Below, in pieces: positions 1 to 10,100 of a stretch of DNA of 64,000 nucleotides. The notes under the pieces were generated by a model. The model had not been told where the DNA came from and did no database searches. It saw only the letters and a list, made by a program, of their open reading frames with translations. The stretch is from assembly GCA_016302315.1 (NCBI GenBank), contig JAEDNW010000001.1, forward strand, positions 3,517 through 67,516. The letters run 5' to 3'. This stretch comes from UBA1724 sp016302315 (GTDB lineage: Bacteria; Verrucomicrobiota; Lentisphaeria; Oligosphaerales; Oligosphaeraceae). How positions within the stretch are numbered: the stretch's first letter is position 1; every line of letters begins with the position of its first letter. A program made the position numbers and the translations under genes.

Positions 1-379
1 TTTCGGGGATGAATCCGCAGTGGGTGATGATGGCGGGCAGGCCCAGTTCCTTGGCGAAATCCGCCCCCTCCCGCAAATCCACCACCCGCTGGGCCCGGTA
101 GGCGGCGGGCACCAGGCCCATGGTCACGGGCCCCTCCACAAAGTTCCAGCGGACAATTCCGCCGTAGCCTGCCCAGAAGGCGCAGGGACGCACCTGCTTC
201 GCCTCCATCTGCTCCTGGATCTGGCGGAGGCTCTCCTTCCGGCGCACCGGATCCCGATACAGGGACATGTCCCAGTTGGAGAGCTGGCAGGTATGCAGCC
301 CCAGCGAAGCGATGCGATCGAAGATATGGTCACATCCCGTCTGAGGAATCCATTGAATCGTTCCGATTTTCAAGTCCAT
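1..379 (-). CDS. Sugar phosphate isomerase/epimerase, TIM barrel (partial, C-terminus outside window)
   Basis: The reading frame starts at an ATG at 379 and runs leftward off the window, giving the first ~126 residues. An AAGGAA Shine-Dalgarno-like sequence lies about ten bases upstream and supports the start. The protein opens with MDLKIGTIQW and continues through a Cys-Gln-Leu strand and an ITHCGF strand. This is the beta-1 to beta-3 pattern of the xylose-isomerase-like TIM barrel (AP_endonuc_2) superfamily, whose members isomerise or epimerise free or phosphorylated sugars. The metal-binding residues of the family lie mostly in the missing part, so the substrate cannot be read. A sugar-metabolic role fits the rhamnose and glucose-6-phosphate genes elsewhere in the window, but nothing links them directly. 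Confidence 0.75.
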   Translation of the reverse strand, partial: MDLKIGTIQWIPQTGCDHIFDRIASLGLHTCQLSNWDMSLYRDPVRRKESLRQIQEQMEAKQVRPCAFWAGYGGIVRWNFVEGPVTMGLVPAAYRAQRVVDLREGADFAKELGLPAIITHCGFIPE

Positions 380-431
380 ACGTGAAAGTTCCTTGGGGGA
401 GTATTGCAGGGAGGGAGACCGGGGGATACAG

Positions 432-483
432 AAAATCCGCCGCTTCCGCATCCCGGCGAAGGGGCGGCATCACGGCGGATTTT
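432..483 (-). terminator. Inverted repeat downstream of yebC, likely intrinsic terminator
   Basis: A perfect 11-bp inverted repeat (AAAATCCGCCG at 432-442, CGGCGGATTTT at 473-483) encloses a 30-nt G/C-rich loop. Read on the minus strand, the stem ends in TTTT, as expected for a rho-independent terminator after the yebC stop at 546. The repeat is symmetrical, so it could also act on plus-strand transcripts. Confidence 0.55.
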
Positions 484-503
484 GCGTAACGTCAAAGAGA
501 TCT

Positions 504-533
504 CGGGAAAGGGGCAGAACTCTCCCTTTCCCG
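504..533 (-). terminator. Second hairpin immediately 3' of yebC
   Basis: CGGGAAAGGG at 504-513 pairs perfectly with CCCTTTCCCG at 524-533 across a 10-nt loop, 13 bases beyond the yebC stop. No clean T-run follows on the minus strand, so it may stabilise the mRNA end rather than terminate alone. It sits in tandem with the 432-483 hairpin. Confidence 0.45.
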
Positions 534-545
534 GGAGGAGATCAA

Positions 546-1307
546 CTACTCCTCTTCGGCGGCCAGAGCCTCGGCCACGTCATCGGAGAGTTCCATGTCG
601 TGGTAGACAGCCTGGCAGTCATCGTAGTCCTCCAGGGCGTCCACGAACTTCTGGACGCTCTTGGCGGTGCTGACATCGGACACCATGGTGGTGCTGTCGG
701 GGATCATGGCCAGAGTGGATTCGGTGGCCACAATGCCGTTGGCCTCGAAGATCGCCAGAATCTTGGCGAAGGCATCAGGGGCGGCCACGATTTCGGCGGT
801 GCCCTCATCCACCTGGATATCGTCCACATCCACCTCCATCAGCAGCTCCATGAGCTTGTCCTCGTCTGCCCAGTCGCCCTCGATAACGAAGCGGCTCTTG
901 CGCTTGAACTTGTAGGAGACGGCGCCGGAGCCGGCCATCTTGCAGTTGTGGCGGGTGAAGAAGGAGCGGATATCGGAGGCGCAGCGGTTCTTGTTGTCGG
1001 ACATGCAGTTGATGATGACCGACACGCCGCCGGCGGCGTAGCCTTCGTAGGTGAATTCTTCGATGGCGGCGCCGCCCAGTTCTCCCGTGCCCTTCTTGAT
1101 GGCGCGGTCGATGTTGTCATTGGGCATATTGGCGGCCTTGGCGGCGGCCACGGCGGCGCGCAGACGGGCATTCAGGGCAGGATCCCCACCCCCCTCACGG
1201 GCGGCCTGGATGATTTCCTTGGAGACGCGGGAGAAGATGGCGCCGCGCTTTGCGTCAGCGGCACCCTTCTTGTGCTTGATGGACGACCATTTATTATGTC
1301 CGGACAT
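546..1307 (-). CDS. yebC: YebC/PmpR family DNA-binding regulator or translation factor
   Basis: The 253-residue protein matches the YebC/TACO1 family over its full length. It starts MSGHNKWSSIKHKK, followed by the conserved AKRGAIFSRVSKEI segment and a Gly/Asp-rich loop (EGGGDP). Family members were annotated as transcriptional regulators, and more recent work implicates them in translation of difficult sequences such as proline stretches. The length is typical (240-250 aa) and the C-terminus is acidic (AAEEE). An AGGAGAG Shine-Dalgarno ten bases before the ATG supports the start. It stands apart from its neighbours, with a 264-bp upstream gap and hairpins downstream. In many bacteria yebC adjoins ruvC; here ruvC is 61 kb away. 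Confidence 0.95.
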   Translation of the reverse strand: MSGHNKWSSIKHKKGAADAKRGAIFSRVSKEIIQAAREGGGDPALNARLRAAVAAAKAANMPNDNIDRAIKKGTGELGGAAIEEFTYEGYAAGGVSVIINCMSDNKNRCASDIRSFFTRHNCKMAGSGAVSYKFKRKSRFVIEGDWADEDKLMELLMEVDVDDIQVDEGTAEIVAAPDAFAKILAIFEANGIVATESTLAMIPDSTTMVSDVSTAKSVQKFVDALEDYDDCQAVYHDMELSDDVAEALAAEEE

Positions 1308-1571
1308 AAGAGACTGGCTCTCCTGATGTTGACCCGATGCCGTGAAATGCGGCCTGGACTAGCCAGGGATGCGCTATTCCCGGAGAGGAAAACTCCCTCC
1401 TCCGGATGCTCCTCGTTCTTGGCCCGTCTCCACAGCCTCCCGGCATCAGGTGGATGGTAGGAAAAGAAAATACTGGGCTTGAGGAAAACGGCAAAATGTA
1501 AATCCTCCCCGGCATTTTGCCAACAGAAAGCCCCCTGGTTCCGCCACAGAACCCAGGGCGGAAAACCGCCC
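1308..1571. other. Intergenic spacer (264 bp) between yebC and the coiled-coil gene
   Basis: I see no gene here. Next to the stop of the upstream gene is a GGGCGG-TTTT-CCGCCC hairpin (minus strand, overlapping the stop at 1572). It is followed by a second imperfect stem (CCCTGG-TTC with GAA-CCCAGGG) and the 9-bp inverted repeat annotated at 1490-1521. The rest presumably holds the yebC promoter, but no convincing -35/-10 pair was found. Confidence 0.5.
1490..1521 (-). repeat. 9-bp inverted repeat (terminator or operator)
   Basis: GGCAAAATG (1490-1498) and CATTTTGCC (1513-1521) form a perfect inverted repeat with a 14-nt spacer. On the minus strand the second arm is followed by GTTTTCC. It could terminate transcripts from the 1023-residue gene or serve as an operator upstream of yebC; the sequence does not decide. 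Confidence 0.45.
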
Positions 1572-4500
1572 TTACGGCTCCTGGGTGAGACGGCGGAAAT
1601 ATTCCTGGGTCTGCTGACGGTACTTTCTGGGAGGCGGGGAGGCGTTCCACATCAATTCCCGCCCCGTATTCCCCTGAAGCCTCTTCAGCTCCTGACGCAA
1701 AAGCTCCCCGGCCTCCTCCAGGGCAGACACCGCCCCCTCCGGACGCCCCTGGGCCGACTTCTCCGACAGCTGCGCCAGCCTGGGCATGCCAAAGGCCTTC
1801 CCCAGTTCCTCCAGGAGGCGGCGGGAGGCTTCCCGGACGCCCTCCCCTCCCTCTGTGTCCAGGGAGGACATGACACGCTCCCGCATGGTCTGAAGCTCCG
1901 ACAGAGCCTGCTCCAGCTCCCGGGTGCCATAGAGGGGAATCTCCTGGCTTGCCTGGGCCAGATGCCCGCTCCACTGGCGAAGCCCCTCCGCCGCCTGCTG
2001 CTGATTCTCCGCCGCCAGGTCATACCGGCCATACAACAGGGCATTGGAGGCCCGGCTCTGGGCGCCCCCCACCTCCCGGGAAAGGGGGCTCTGGGCAATC
2101 ATGCTCTCCAGCGCACTGGCGGCCTGGGGGAAACGGCGGGCCAATTCCCGGGCCACCTCCTGGCTTTCCTGCTGGAGCGCCTGGGTCTCCCGTCCCAGGG
2201 CCTCCTGACGTTCCCGGGCCTCCCGCCGCTGGCTCATGCCTCCCTCCGAGGCATCGCGCCCCTGATTCTCCGCCGCCAGGGCCTCCTGGCGCTGGGCCAG
2301 ATCCGTCGCCTGGCGTGTCAGGCGCTCCATCTGAAGCCGGGCCTCCTGGCGGAGGGCCCGGGCCAGGGCTTCCTCGGCAGTCCCCAGGGAAACCAAGGCG
2401 CGCTGCACCCGCATCTGCGCCTGGGAGAGGGCCTTGCCCTGGAGGGCCTCCCCGGCAGCCTTCAATTCCGCCGTCCCGTTCCGGAGGGGTTCCACCGCCT
2501 GGCTTCCGCCCTCCTGGGCGGCCACCTGGGGCACCAGGGCGCCGGCGCGCTCCGTCATCTCCTGGATTCTCTGGCGATCCTTCGGCCCCAAATCCGGGTA
2601 GAGATCCTGGAGGGAATTCCGGAGGTGCTGGACTTCCTCCAGAGCCTGCTGCAATTTCTCCAGGGAGAGGCTTCGGTCGCCCCGGTCTTCCCGGGAGGGG
2701 CGTCCCTCCTGTTCCCCGGAGCCTTCGCCGGCAGACTGTCCCTCCCCCTGCCCTCCTCCGCCGCCGGCCATGGACTGGGCATTGCGGGCCAGCAGGGCCT
2801 CCAGACGGCTCAGCAGACTCAGGGCCCGGCGCTGGGGAAGCATGGACTTCTCCACCTGTCCCTCCTGGACCATCACCGCCGCTTCCCCCACGGCCTGGGA
2901 AGCCTGGAAGAGAGGGCCGCCCACCGAGGGATCCAGGAACGGCACGGAGGCCGCATGGGCAATCTGGGCCTCCCGGCCCCGGATTGCCTGGGAGAGGTTT
3001 CGCAGATCCTGGGAGAGATCCAGGCATCGGCGGGAGGCGTCGCCGGCCTTCATGATCCCCTCGCCCCGGGAGAGTCCCAGGGTATCCCGCAGCAACCGTT
3101 TTGCCTCGGCAATCAAGTCGCTGATGCTCATGGCCTGCTGCCGGGTGTCCCCGGGGCTCTGATTCTCCGGCACGGGCATCTCGGTGCGCTCCTCCTTCAC
3201 CGTCAGGAAGACGGCCCTGCCCCGCCCCAGGCGGGACTGAGGTTCCCGGTTATCCCGGGCTTCCACCCAGGCCAGCACCACCTGTCCCGGCTCCAGCGTT
3301 CCGAAGTCCGGCGTCTTGCGCAGTTTCAATTCCCGGGGATCGTCTTCCCCCCGCCAGAGTTCCCAATGCTGCTCCTCCTGGTCATCCACGGCATAATGCA
3401 GCTCCACGCTGCGAATGCCGAAGTCATCGGAGACACAGACATCCCATTCCGGGATATAGGAGGGGGTCATCTCCCCGTCGTCCTCGGGGCTGCGCAGATC
3501 CACGGCGGGAGGATAATCCGGCGTCACCTGCACCTGGAATTCCCGTCCCTGGACCACATAGGGAAAGCGGAGAAATTCCGCATAATAGACGGTGCCGTCC
3601 TTGGGGAGGAAGGACTCGGGGGAGTTCACCACCAGTTTTCGTCCGGGGACTTCCTTGCTGACCAGGCGCCAGGTCTCCCCCCTGGGCATCTCGCATTTCA
3701 CGGAGAGGGTCTCCCCCTCCATCAGTTTCACATCCTGAAACTCCCCATACCTCCGGGGCGCCCCCTTCATATAGGCGGGAGACGTGCAGACCATCTCCAC
3801 GGAGCGAGGGGCCGGGGCACGGTAGACCAGGAGACGCTCCCAGGGCGAAACAGCCTTCCGGGTCACGGCACGCACCCGGCCATTTTTCGTGACATCATAG
3901 AGGGTCAGCTCCCAGGTCTCCCCCCCCACGGCATTCATGGCCTCCCGGCGCACCTCTCCGCCGCAGTCCACCTCCAGCCAAACCCCGTCCGGGGCATCAT
4001 ACCGGCGGAGCATGGCCCTGAGGATCACATCCTGATGCAGGGACACCTCCTCCGCCGGAGACAGATTCAGCTGGATGGGCGGAGGGGCGAAGAGGCAGAG
4101 TCCGAGCCTTCCCCAGGCATGACGGCCTCCCCACACCAGGAGGAGGAACATCAGGGCCGCCCACCCCAGACGTCTGCCGTGCCAGCCGGGACGCCAGGAA
4201 GGGACATTCCTGGCCGTCTCCTCCCATTTTCCCAGATAGCGGACCTGCAGCTCCGCCAGATATTCCCGCTGAAACGGGGTGAGGGCCTCTCCCCGGGCGC
4301 TTTTGTCCTCCAGCTCCAGAGCGGCTTCCAGGGCATTGGCATCCCGGGGGAGATCCCTCTGGAACTCCCGGCACAGCTGGGACATGGTGAACCGGCGCCG
4401 CCCGGTGAAGAGCCAGCAGAGGAGGAACACCACCGCCAGAATCACCCCGGCCAGCATGAGGCCGCCGCACTGGTCCTCCCGCAGCTTCTCCCCCAGCAGC

Positions 4501-4643
4501 CCCCCCAGCACGCCTAGTCCCAGGAGGCAGAACACCGCCATCCAGAGGAACTCCGCCCACCGGCGGAAGGAGGCCACCCGCTCCATCCGTTTCCGAAGGG
4601 GACGCTGGGCAAAACTCTTTTGGGAAGGGAGGAAAGGGGGCAC
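1572..4643 (-). CDS. Large membrane-anchored coiled-coil protein, DUF4175-like
   Basis: This 1023-residue protein has three predicted membrane segments near its N-terminus (about residues 31-50, 60-79 and 159-175). An extracytoplasmic region with beta-rich, Ig-like stretches follows (about 190-480). The second half is very rich in Gln, Glu, Ala and Arg, forming long helices or coiled coils with a Gly-rich interruption (QSMAGGGGGQGEGQ). This layout resembles the DUF4175/TIGR02302 family, whose function is not established. A GTG at 4643 gives the longest frame, 25 nt after the pgi stop; an ATG at 4586 is an alternative that would keep all membrane segments. The short gap suggests co-transcription with pgi. 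No enzymatic motif was recognised. Confidence 0.75.
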   Translation of the reverse strand: MPPFLPSQKSFAQRPLRKRMERVASFRRWAEFLWMAVFCLLGLGVLGGLLGEKLREDQCGGLMLAGVILAVVFLLCWLFTGRRRFTMSQLCREFQRDLPRDANALEAALELEDKSARGEALTPFQREYLAELQVRYLGKWEETARNVPSWRPGWHGRRLGWAALMFLLLVWGGRHAWGRLGLCLFAPPPIQLNLSPAEEVSLHQDVILRAMLRRYDAPDGVWLEVDCGGEVRREAMNAVGGETWELTLYDVTKNGRVRAVTRKAVSPWERLLVYRAPAPRSVEMVCTSPAYMKGAPRRYGEFQDVKLMEGETLSVKCEMPRGETWRLVSKEVPGRKLVVNSPESFLPKDGTVYYAEFLRFPYVVQGREFQVQVTPDYPPAVDLRSPEDDGEMTPSYIPEWDVCVSDDFGIRSVELHYAVDDQEEQHWELWRGEDDPRELKLRKTPDFGTLEPGQVVLAWVEARDNREPQSRLGRGRAVFLTVKEERTEMPVPENQSPGDTRQQAMSISDLIAEAKRLLRDTLGLSRGEGIMKAGDASRRCLDLSQDLRNLSQAIRGREAQIAHAASVPFLDPSVGGPLFQASQAVGEAAVMVQEGQVEKSMLPQRRALSLLSRLEALLARNAQSMAGGGGGQGEGQSAGEGSGEQEGRPSREDRGDRSLSLEKLQQALEEVQHLRNSLQDLYPDLGPKDRQRIQEMTERAGALVPQVAAQEGGSQAVEPLRNGTAELKAAGEALQGKALSQAQMRVQRALVSLGTAEEALARALRQEARLQMERLTRQATDLAQRQEALAAENQGRDASEGGMSQRREARERQEALGRETQALQQESQEVARELARRFPQAASALESMIAQSPLSREVGGAQSRASNALLYGRYDLAAENQQQAAEGLRQWSGHLAQASQEIPLYGTRELEQALSELQTMRERVMSSLDTEGGEGVREASRRLLEELGKAFGMPRLAQLSEKSAQGRPEGAVSALEEAGELLRQELKRLQGNTGRELMWNASPPPRKYRQQTQEYFRRLTQEP

Positions 4644-4668
4644 CGGAGTCAGGCCATGGAGGCGGCGA

Positions 4669-6300
4669 CTACATGCGCTGGCGCAGCCGCTGGATCAGCT
4701 GACAAGTGGAGGCGTCGTGGTTCAGAGGAGCATCCGCCGGGGCGGCGAAATCCGCCAGGATGCGCTTGGCCAGGACCTTGCCCAGCTGGACGCCCCACTG
4801 GTCGAAGGAATAGATGTCCCAGAGGATGCCCTGGGTGAAGATCTTCTGTTCGTAGAGCGCCATGAGGTGTCCCAGGGTGCGGGGAGTCAGTTGATCCGCC
4901 AGAATGGTGTTGGTAGGCCGGTTCCCCTGGAAGGTCTTCTGGGCCGCCAGGGCGGGGGTGATTCCCGGCTCCTCGGCCATCACCTGCTCCGTGGATTTTC
5001 CGAAGGCCAGGGCCTCGGTCTGGGCCACGAAGTTGGCCATGAGCTTCCGGTGGTGGTCCCCCACGGGGGTCTGGGAGCGGCAGAATCCGATGAAATCGGC
5101 GGGGATCAGCTTGGTGCCCTGATGGAGCAGCTGGAAGAAGGAGTGCTGGCTGTTGGTGCCGGGCTCGCCCCAGATCACCGGACCGGTCTGCCAGGTCACG
5201 GCGTTGCCGTGGCGATCCACCGATTTCCCGTTGGACTCCATGGAGACCTGCTGCAGATGGGCCGCAAAGCGGTGCATGGCCTGGTCGTAGGGGAGGATGG
5301 CATGGGACTGGGCCCCGAAGAAGTTGTTGTACCAGATTCCCAGCAGGGCCAGGATCACCGGGAGATTCTGTTCCAGGGGAGCGGTGCGGAAGTGGCAGTC
5401 CATCTCATGGTGTCCCGCCAGCATCTCCAGGAAATTTTCGGGTCCGATCTGGAGCATGATGGGCAGTCCGATGGCGGAGCAGAGGGAGTATCTGCCTCCC
5501 ACCCAGTTCCAGAAGGCGAACATGTTGTTCACGTCGATGCCGAACTTGGAGACCTCCTCCCCGTTGGTGGAGACGGCCACGAAATGGCGGGCGATGGCCT
5601 CCTTGGTGCCGAAGCGGGTGAGGATCCAGTTGCGGGCGGAGTTGGCATTGGTCATGGTCTCCTGGGTGGTGAAGGTCTTGGAGGCCACGATGAAGAGGGT
5701 TTCCTCGGGATCCAGTCCCCGGAGGGTATCACAGAGGTGGAATCCGTCCACGTTGGAGACGAAGAGGCACTGGAGGCTGGGGGAGCCGTAGGCTTTCAGG
5801 GCCTCGCAGGCCATCTTGGGGCCCAGGTCGCTGCCGCCGATGCCGATGTTCACCACATTCCGGATGGGCTTGCCGGTGTAGCCGCGCCACTCTCCGGAGC
5901 GGACCCGGCGGCAGAAGTCGGCCATCTGATCCAGCACCCGGTTCACCTCCGGCATCACGTCCTTGCCATCCACCAGGATGGGGGTGTTGGAGCGGTTCCG
6001 GAGGGCGATATGCAGCACCGCCCGGTTCTCGGTCTCGTTGATCTTCTTCCCGGTGAACATCGCCTCGATGTTCTCCTGAAGATGCGCCTCCCGGGCCAAG
6101 GCAAAGAGCAGCTCCATTCCCTTCCGGTCAATCCGGTTCTTGGAATAGTCCAGCAGAATATCCTGGAACTCCGCCCGGTACTCCTGGGCCCGCTGGGGCT
6201 CCTGCTGGAAGAGGGAGGCGATGGTGGTCTCCCGGAGGCTTTCAAAGTGCCGCTGCAAAGCGTCCCATGCCGGAGTGGCGGGATTTTTCATCTGCATCAT
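4669..6300 (-). CDS. pgi: Glucose-6-phosphate isomerase
   Basis: It interconverts glucose 6-phosphate and fructose 6-phosphate in glycolysis and gluconeogenesis. The 543-residue length matches the long (E. coli-type) PGI family. Diagnostic segments are the phosphate-binding loop GIGGSDLGPKMA, the PGI signature around GRYSLCSAIGLP, the GTNSQHSFFQLLHQG segment carrying the catalytic His, and QLGKVLAKRI with the active-site Lys near the C-terminus. No key residue appears to be missing. The start is MMQMKN, with several ATGs within ten codons; 6300 is the first. An AT-rich promoter region with a TATAAT box precedes it. The coiled-coil gene lies 25 nt downstream and probably shares its transcript. 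Confidence 0.97.
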   Translation of the reverse strand: MMQMKNPATPAWDALQRHFESLRETTIASLFQQEPQRAQEYRAEFQDILLDYSKNRIDRKGMELLFALAREAHLQENIEAMFTGKKINETENRAVLHIALRNRSNTPILVDGKDVMPEVNRVLDQMADFCRRVRSGEWRGYTGKPIRNVVNIGIGGSDLGPKMACEALKAYGSPSLQCLFVSNVDGFHLCDTLRGLDPEETLFIVASKTFTTQETMTNANSARNWILTRFGTKEAIARHFVAVSTNGEEVSKFGIDVNNMFAFWNWVGGRYSLCSAIGLPIMLQIGPENFLEMLAGHHEMDCHFRTAPLEQNLPVILALLGIWYNNFFGAQSHAILPYDQAMHRFAAHLQQVSMESNGKSVDRHGNAVTWQTGPVIWGEPGTNSQHSFFQLLHQGTKLIPADFIGFCRSQTPVGDHHRKLMANFVAQTEALAFGKSTEQVMAEEPGITPALAAQKTFQGNRPTNTILADQLTPRTLGHLMALYEQKIFTQGILWDIYSFDQWGVQLGKVLAKRILADFAAPADAPLNHDASTCQLIQRLRQRM

Positions 6301-6342
6301 AATTGAAGATCCTAAATTTTATAAGTGACTGAAAATGAACGA

Positions 6343-6348
6343 ATTATA
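6343..6348 (-). promoter_or_regulatory. Likely -10 box of the pgi promoter
   Basis: A consensus TATAAT (minus strand) lies about 43 nt before the pgi ATG, in a 70-bp AT-rich gap that stands out in this GC-rich sequence. No good -35 hexamer is visible 16-18 nt upstream, so the assignment rests on the -10 and base composition. Confidence 0.35.
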
Positions 6349-6370
6349 AAACAAAGAGAGGGGCGAAGAA

Positions 6371-7099
6371 TCAGGGGATCTCTCCCTCTCCGAAAAGGAG
6401 ACGATGGTTTTCCGCCAGGGCACAGGCCAGCGTTTCCGGATCCTCCCTGCGCAGGGAGGCCAGATGGGCGATGAGGGACGGCAGCTCTACGGGAGAATGT
6501 TTTCCGAAGGGGGCGTCGCTCTCCACCAGCAGTCGTTCCCGGGGAAGGGAACGCACCACCGACAGGAAGCGATGCCCTGCCCGCAGCAGGGAGAACCCCA
6601 GGGAAACATAGGCGCCGGGGCGGGCCAGGAGGCGGGAGACTTCTGCCCGGCCTCCGTGGAATCCGTGCACCACAATGCGCACCTGAGGGAAGGCATCCAG
6701 GCAGGGCCAGAGAAATTCCCAGCCCCGCACCACATGGAGAATGGCCACCCGCTGCCACCGGCTCGCCAGCGCCAGCTGGGCTTTGCACCAGGCCATCTGG
6801 CATGCCGGGGAAGGATGTCCCGGCATCCGGTCCACCCCGATCTCCCCCAGAGCGGCCAGGGGGCACTCCGAGAGGTGTCTTTCCAGCTGCGCCAGGGTCT
6901 CCTCCTGGGGATACTTCTCCAGATGCCAGGGATGGACGCCCAGGGCGGGAAGGATTCCCTTTCCGGCAGCGGCACAGGTGGCCAGGCATGCCTCCCATTC
7001 CGGAGGGTCGGCGCAGACCACGCCGGAGAGCAGGCCCGCCTCCCGCCAGGCCGTCAGCCCCTCCAGAGGAAGATGGAGATGACTGTCGGAGAACCTCAC
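6371..7099 (-). CDS. TatD-family metal-dependent hydrolase
   Basis: The 242-residue protein has the amidohydrolase-type TIM barrel of TatD nucleases. Metal ligands are visible as His7 and His9 (DSHLHL), Glu86 (GEIGVD), His122 (ILHVVRG), His145 or His148 (VVHGFHGG) and Asp195 (ESDAPFG). Family members are 3'-5' exonucleases or D-aminoacyl hydrolases involved in DNA repair and quality control. At 242 aa it is slightly short against the usual ~260. It lies 24 nt after the purL stop and probably shares its transcript. The TatD motifs are clear, but which substrate it acts on is unknown. Confidence 0.85.
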   Translation of the reverse strand: MRFSDSHLHLPLEGLTAWREAGLLSGVVCADPPEWEACLATCAAAGKGILPALGVHPWHLEKYPQEETLAQLERHLSECPLAALGEIGVDRMPGHPSPACQMAWCKAQLALASRWQRVAILHVVRGWEFLWPCLDAFPQVRIVVHGFHGGRAEVSRLLARPGAYVSLGFSLLRAGHRFLSVVRSLPRERLLVESDAPFGKHSPVELPSLIAHLASLRREDPETLACALAENHRLLFGEGEIP

Positions 7100-7123
7100 G
7101 GAGAGAAAGGGATGGCGGAAGGG

Positions 7124-10100
7124 CTATGCGAAGTACTCCACACCGCTGGCGAAGATTCCCTGGTCCTTGTTGCCCGGGATGTTCTTGCCCAGATTGGTGT
7201 CCCAGGTGCGTTCGGAGTGTCCCATCTTGCCCAGCACCCGGCCGTCCGGGGAGGTGATGCCCTCGATGGCATTGACGGAGCCGTTGGGATTCCAAGGCAT
7301 CTCCAGGGCGGGGCGTCCCTCCAGGTCGGCGTACTGGAAGGCCACCTGGCCTCCCGCCACCAGTTCGGCCACCTGCTGAGGCGTGGCATGGAAGCGGCCC
7401 TCGCCATGGGAGATGGCCACCTCGTGGACATCCCCCACCCGGGCGTGGAGGAGCCAGGGAGACTTGACGGAGGCAACCACAGTGCGGGCCATGGTGGCCA
7501 CGTGGCGTCCCAGGGTATTGAAGGTAAGGGTGGGGGCGTCTTTTTCCAGGGAGGGAAGGATTTCGCCGTAGGGAACCAGGCCCAGTTTGATGAGGGCCTG
7601 GAAGCCGTTGCAGATTCCCAGGGCTAGTCCGTCCCGCCGATGGAGGAGATCATCCATGGCCTCCCGAACCCGGGGATTCCGGAAGGTGGTGGCAATGAAT
7701 TTTCCGGAGCCATCGGGTTCGTCGCCGCCGGAGAAGCCACCGGGGAAGGCCACGATCTGGGCATTGCGGATGGCCTTCACCAGTTTTTCCACGGAATCCT
7801 CGATGTCGGCGGCAGAGAGATTGCGGATGAGGATCTGTTCGGGGATGGCGCCGGCCTGGGCGAAGGCCCGGGCCGTATCCGTCTCGCAGTTGGTGCCGGG
7901 GAACACGGGAATGAGGACCCGGGGATGGGCCACCCGGATGGCAGGCTTGCTCCCGTTGCGCTGGGCGCAGGGCTCCCAGGTGGCCAGAGGTGTCTTTCCG
8001 GTACGGGTGGGGAAGATCTTCTCCAGGGGGCGTTCCCAGGCGGGAATAGCCTCGTAGAGCGGATAGCGCATGGCGCCCACAGTGATGGCGGCGTCATCGG
8101 TGGTGCAGCCCACCACAGGATATCCGGGCAGGGGTTCCTGGCTTTCCACCAGGATGGCGCCGTAGTCCGGGGTGAAGAGCGTCCCGGGGTCCTGGGGGAG
8201 TTCTCCCCGGAAGCCCACCAGGTTTCCAAAGCACATCTTGGAGAGTGCGGCGGCCATGCCGCCCCGGCCCACCGTCTGGGCCGCCAGCACCTTCCCCTCC
8301 TGGATGAATCCGTGGAGGGCGGCGAAATTCCGGCGCAGCCCCTCAAAATCCGGGGTTCCGTCGGCCAGACGGCACACCGGCAGCAGCGTCACGGGATGGC
8401 CCGCTCCCTTGAATTCGGGGCTCACCACCTGGCGGGCGTCTCCCGCCACCACGGCGAAGCACACCAGGGAGGGGGGCACCGTCAGACGCTCAAAGGTGCC
8501 GGACATGGAGTCTTTGCCTCCGATGGCCGCCGTCCCGAATTCCAGCTGAGCCCGCAGGCCGCCCAGCACGGCAGCCAGGGGCAGACCCCATTTGGCAGGA
8601 TCGCCGCCCAGATGCTCGAAGTACTCCTGGAAGGAGAGACGCGCCTGGGAGGCATCGCCGCCGGCCGCCGCCAGCTTGGCCAGGGCCTCCACCACGGCGT
8701 AGATGGCGCCGTGGAAGGGGCTCCAGGAGCACACATCCGGATCATAGCCGTGGCTCATGATGGTGCAGCACTCGGTGTGTCCCATGGCGGGGAGCTTGGC
8801 CACCATGGCCTCGCTGGGCGTCAGGCGGGTCTTGCCGCCGTAGGGTTCCAGGACGCTGGCGGCGCCGATGGTGCCGTCAAAGCGCTCCACCAGTCCCTTC
8901 TGGGAGCAGACATTCAGTTCCTGGATGGTGTCCATCCAGCGGGGAAGCAGATCCTGGACCGGCTGAGGCAGGAAGGGATTTCTGGCGGCATCGGGGGATT
9001 CCACCTTCACCTGGGTATGCTGGGTCACCCCGTTGGTATCCAGGAATTCACGGGAAATGGAGACAATGGGGCGTCCCCGCCACTGCATCTCCAGGCGTCC
9101 CTCTCCCGTGACCCGGGCCACCGCCGTGGCCTCCAGATTTTCCTGGGCGGAGAGGGCCAGGGCCGCCTCCACGTCTCCCGGGGCCACCACCACCGCCATG
9201 CGCTCCTGGGATTCGGAAATAGCCAGTTCCGTGCCATCCAAGCCGGCGTACTTCTTGGGGACCGCATCCAGATCGATGGTCAGGCCGGGGGCCAGCTCGC
9301 CAATGGCCACAGAGACCCCCCCCGCGCCAAAGTCATTGCACCGCTTCACCAGCCGGGAGAACTCCGGGCGGCGGAAAAGCCGTTGAATGTTCCGCTCCGT
9401 CAGGGGATTTCCCTTCTGCACCTCGGCGCCGCAGCTCTGGAGGGATTCCTCGGTGTGGGCCTTGGAGGAGCCTGTGGCCCCGCCGCAGCCATCCCGGCCC
9501 GTGCGGCCGCCAATGAGGAGGATCACATCGCCGGGCTCCGGCTGCTTGCGGATCACATTGGCCTTGGGGGCAGCCGCAATGACCGCCCCCAGCTCCAGAC
9601 GCTTGGCCACAAAGCCCGGATGGTAGTATTCCTGGATCTTGCCCGCCGCCAGACCGATCTGGTTGCCATAGGAGGAATAGCCCGCCGCCGCCGTCCGGGT
9701 GATCTTCCGCTGAGGCAGCTTTCCGGGAAGGGTCTCCTCCACCGGCACCCGGGGATCTCCGGCACCGGTGATGCGCATGGCCTGGTAGACGTAGGAACGG
9801 CCGGAGAGGGGATCCCGGATGGCACCGCCCAGACAGGTGGCCGCGCCGCCGAAGGGCTCGATTTCCGTGGGGTGGTTGTGGGTCTCGTTCTTGAACATCA
9901 CCAGCCAGGGTTCCTTGCGGCCGTCAATCTCCGCCTCCACCTCAATGGAGCAGGCGTTGATCTCCTCGGAAGCATCCAGATTGGCCAGCTTGCCCTGACG
10001 CTTCAGTTCCCGGGACCCGATGGTCCCCGCATCCATCAGGCACAGGGTCTTCTCTTCCCGGCCCAGCTCCTTCCGGATCTCCAGATACTTGGCAAAGGCG

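Noticed and set aside
1479..4517. A ~1000-codon plus-strand frame opposite the coiled-coil gene
   Set aside because: Composition (Pro/Gly/Leu/His) and lack of domains mark it as an antisense artefact of high GC.
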